A stretch of DNA of 19,577 nucleotides from Temnopleurus reevesii. Its lineage: Eukaryota; Echinodermata; Echinoidea; Temnopleuroida; Temnopleuridae. The translations under genes were made by a program, and so were the position numbers. Every line of letters starts with the position of its first letter. Positions within the stretch are counted from its first letter, which is position 1. The stretch spans positions 1-19,577 of the forward strand of contig BQKZ01006119.1 of the NCBI GenBank assembly GCA_036244855.1, written 5' to 3'. Positions 18,721 through 19,577 of this stretch are shown here, one piece after another. The notes beneath the pieces were generated by a model. The model saw nothing but the letters and a program-made list of their open reading frames with translations. It searched no databases and was not told the DNA's origin.

Positions 18721-19092
18721 ATAATCATAGGATAACAAGAAAATTTGTTTCCCCTTCCTTTACACCTAATAAACTGCACATTTTCGTTTGAAATAAAACT
18801 TGGATTGATCTTGTGACAAGTTAGCGTGGTTGTGTCCAACTTAAATCGGACATTTTGCTGGCCAAATCATACAGAAGATGCCGTGTAACCTATGTCTCTA
18901 TGTGATAACATTCCCATGTATTTCCATACATAAAAACGACCGTGTGGGACTGAATTCAAGAATCCGAATTATAAAATACCATTAAGTTAGCCGGTTATGA
19001 CAATGAAATGGAAGGGAAGACGTCTAATTTGCATTTACAGCATATATCGTGAACCTGGTATAGAGGGCAATGCTAAAACAAAATAAACTTAC

Positions 19093-19205
19093 CGAAAATC
19101 AACATTTCAATCTGGGGATCAAAGTCTTTCCATACAGCTTCTGTTGCTCTGTTCACACTCGGATTTCACTTCGAGTTTTCCGTTGATCAGCTTCCGGAAA
19201 CTTTG
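19093..19205 (-). other. Speculative first exon/promoter with splice donor and ETS-like site
   Basis: On the minus strand GATTTTCG|GTAAGT is a near-consensus 5' splice site (last exon base 19093). An ATG just upstream (MLIF...) and multiple stops before it suggest mostly 5' UTR. TTTCCGGAAGC (about 19189-19199, minus reading) contains the palindromic ETS core CCGGAA common at animal promoters. There is no transcript evidence. On the other strand, GGAACAG|GTATTG (about 19240) could equally be a weak donor, so orientation is not settled. Confidence 0.18.
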
Positions 19206-19309
19206 CCATATGCAATGCAAGGATTACTAATAGGAACAGGTATTGAGATTGCACATTTTTCATTTATTATACTCATAAATCATTCTACCGCTTCACTGTT
19301 TCGCCTCAT

Positions 19310-19363
19310 TATCATCAAAATCACCATCATCATCATCATCATCATCATCCATCATCACCACCA

Positions 19364-19394
<31 letters not shown>

Positions 19395-19450
19395 TATCGT
19401 CATCATTATCGTCATGATCACTGATCACCATCATCTCAATCATCATCATG

Positions 19451-19488
<38 letters not shown>

Positions 19489-19577
19489 TATTCTCATAAT
19501 CATCATTATCATCAGCTCCATCCTGGCTCATCCTCATCCTCCTCCTCATCCTCCTCCTCCTCCTCCTCCTCCTCCTC
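19310..19577. repeat. Long (CAT)n then (CTC)n trinucleotide tract, running off the window
   Basis: Nearly continuous ATC/CAT triplets from about 19310 to 19525, with CAC and GTC variants, change gradually into CTC/TCC triplets up to the last base. The poly-His frame at 19203-19424 is produced by the repeat and is not a gene. The true right boundary is unknown because the window ends inside it. Confidence 0.95.

Noticed and set aside
19203..19424. Poly-histidine protein
   Set aside because: The frame stays open because of the (CAT)n repeat; nothing outside the repeat looks like protein-coding sequence.

Overview
This window looks like non-coding DNA (intergenic or intronic) from a marine invertebrate animal, most likely an echinoderm such as a sea urchin. 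The evidence is AT-rich sequence with no long reading frame (longest 128 codons), many microsatellites, a high density of short palindromic non-autonomous DNA transposons (MITEs), and a tRNA-headed SINE. The SINE has the conserved 3' module 'GCTAAAGCCAGGGTAAT ... GCTATATAA ... (ATT)n' that I associate with echinoderm and other marine invertebrate genomes. The species is inferred from remembered repeat style, not proven. I find no gene I can name and no confident coding exon. No rRNA, true tRNA gene, CRISPR array or operon is visible.

Layout. 1-1257: plain AT-rich DNA, then an almost complete tRNA-derived SINE on the minus strand with internal A and B boxes. 1661-7865: three copies (1661-1930, 2896-3146, 7612-7865) of one family of ~250-bp inverted-repeat elements, separated by unremarkable DNA. 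This stretch also holds a weak minus-strand ORF at 5311-5697 and a (TC)n microsatellite. 8146-8370: a pure-pyrimidine tract dominated by (CTCCTT)n. 9837-10175: a ~200-bp palindromic element followed by ten degenerate telomere-type hexamers.

10559-13965 is the most informative part. It is a tandem duplication of a 1.5-1.9 kb unit, and each copy has taken different insertions. Copy 1 carries a 5'-truncated, internally duplicated SINE and a CpG-rich 482-bp block between TTTAAA repeats. Copy 2 carries a 562-bp foldback element flanked by TTAA and a 130-bp hairpin MITE flanked by TAA. The window's only ambiguous base (N, 12458) lies exactly at the junction of the two copies, so an assembly origin of the duplication must be considered.

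13966-17246 holds nothing I can support. From 17247 rightward the sequence becomes locally CpG-richer: a 172-bp MITE, a G-run/C18 tract, a 158-bp inverted repeat carrying two opposed ZNF143/THAP11-like motifs, a second distant inverted repeat, and two good minus-strand splice-donor matches (exon ends 18620 and 19093) near an ETS-like site. This could be the promoter and 5' end of a gene running leftward, with much of the window as its introns, but that is inference. The window ends in a long (CAT)n/(CTC)n trinucleotide tract that runs off the edge.
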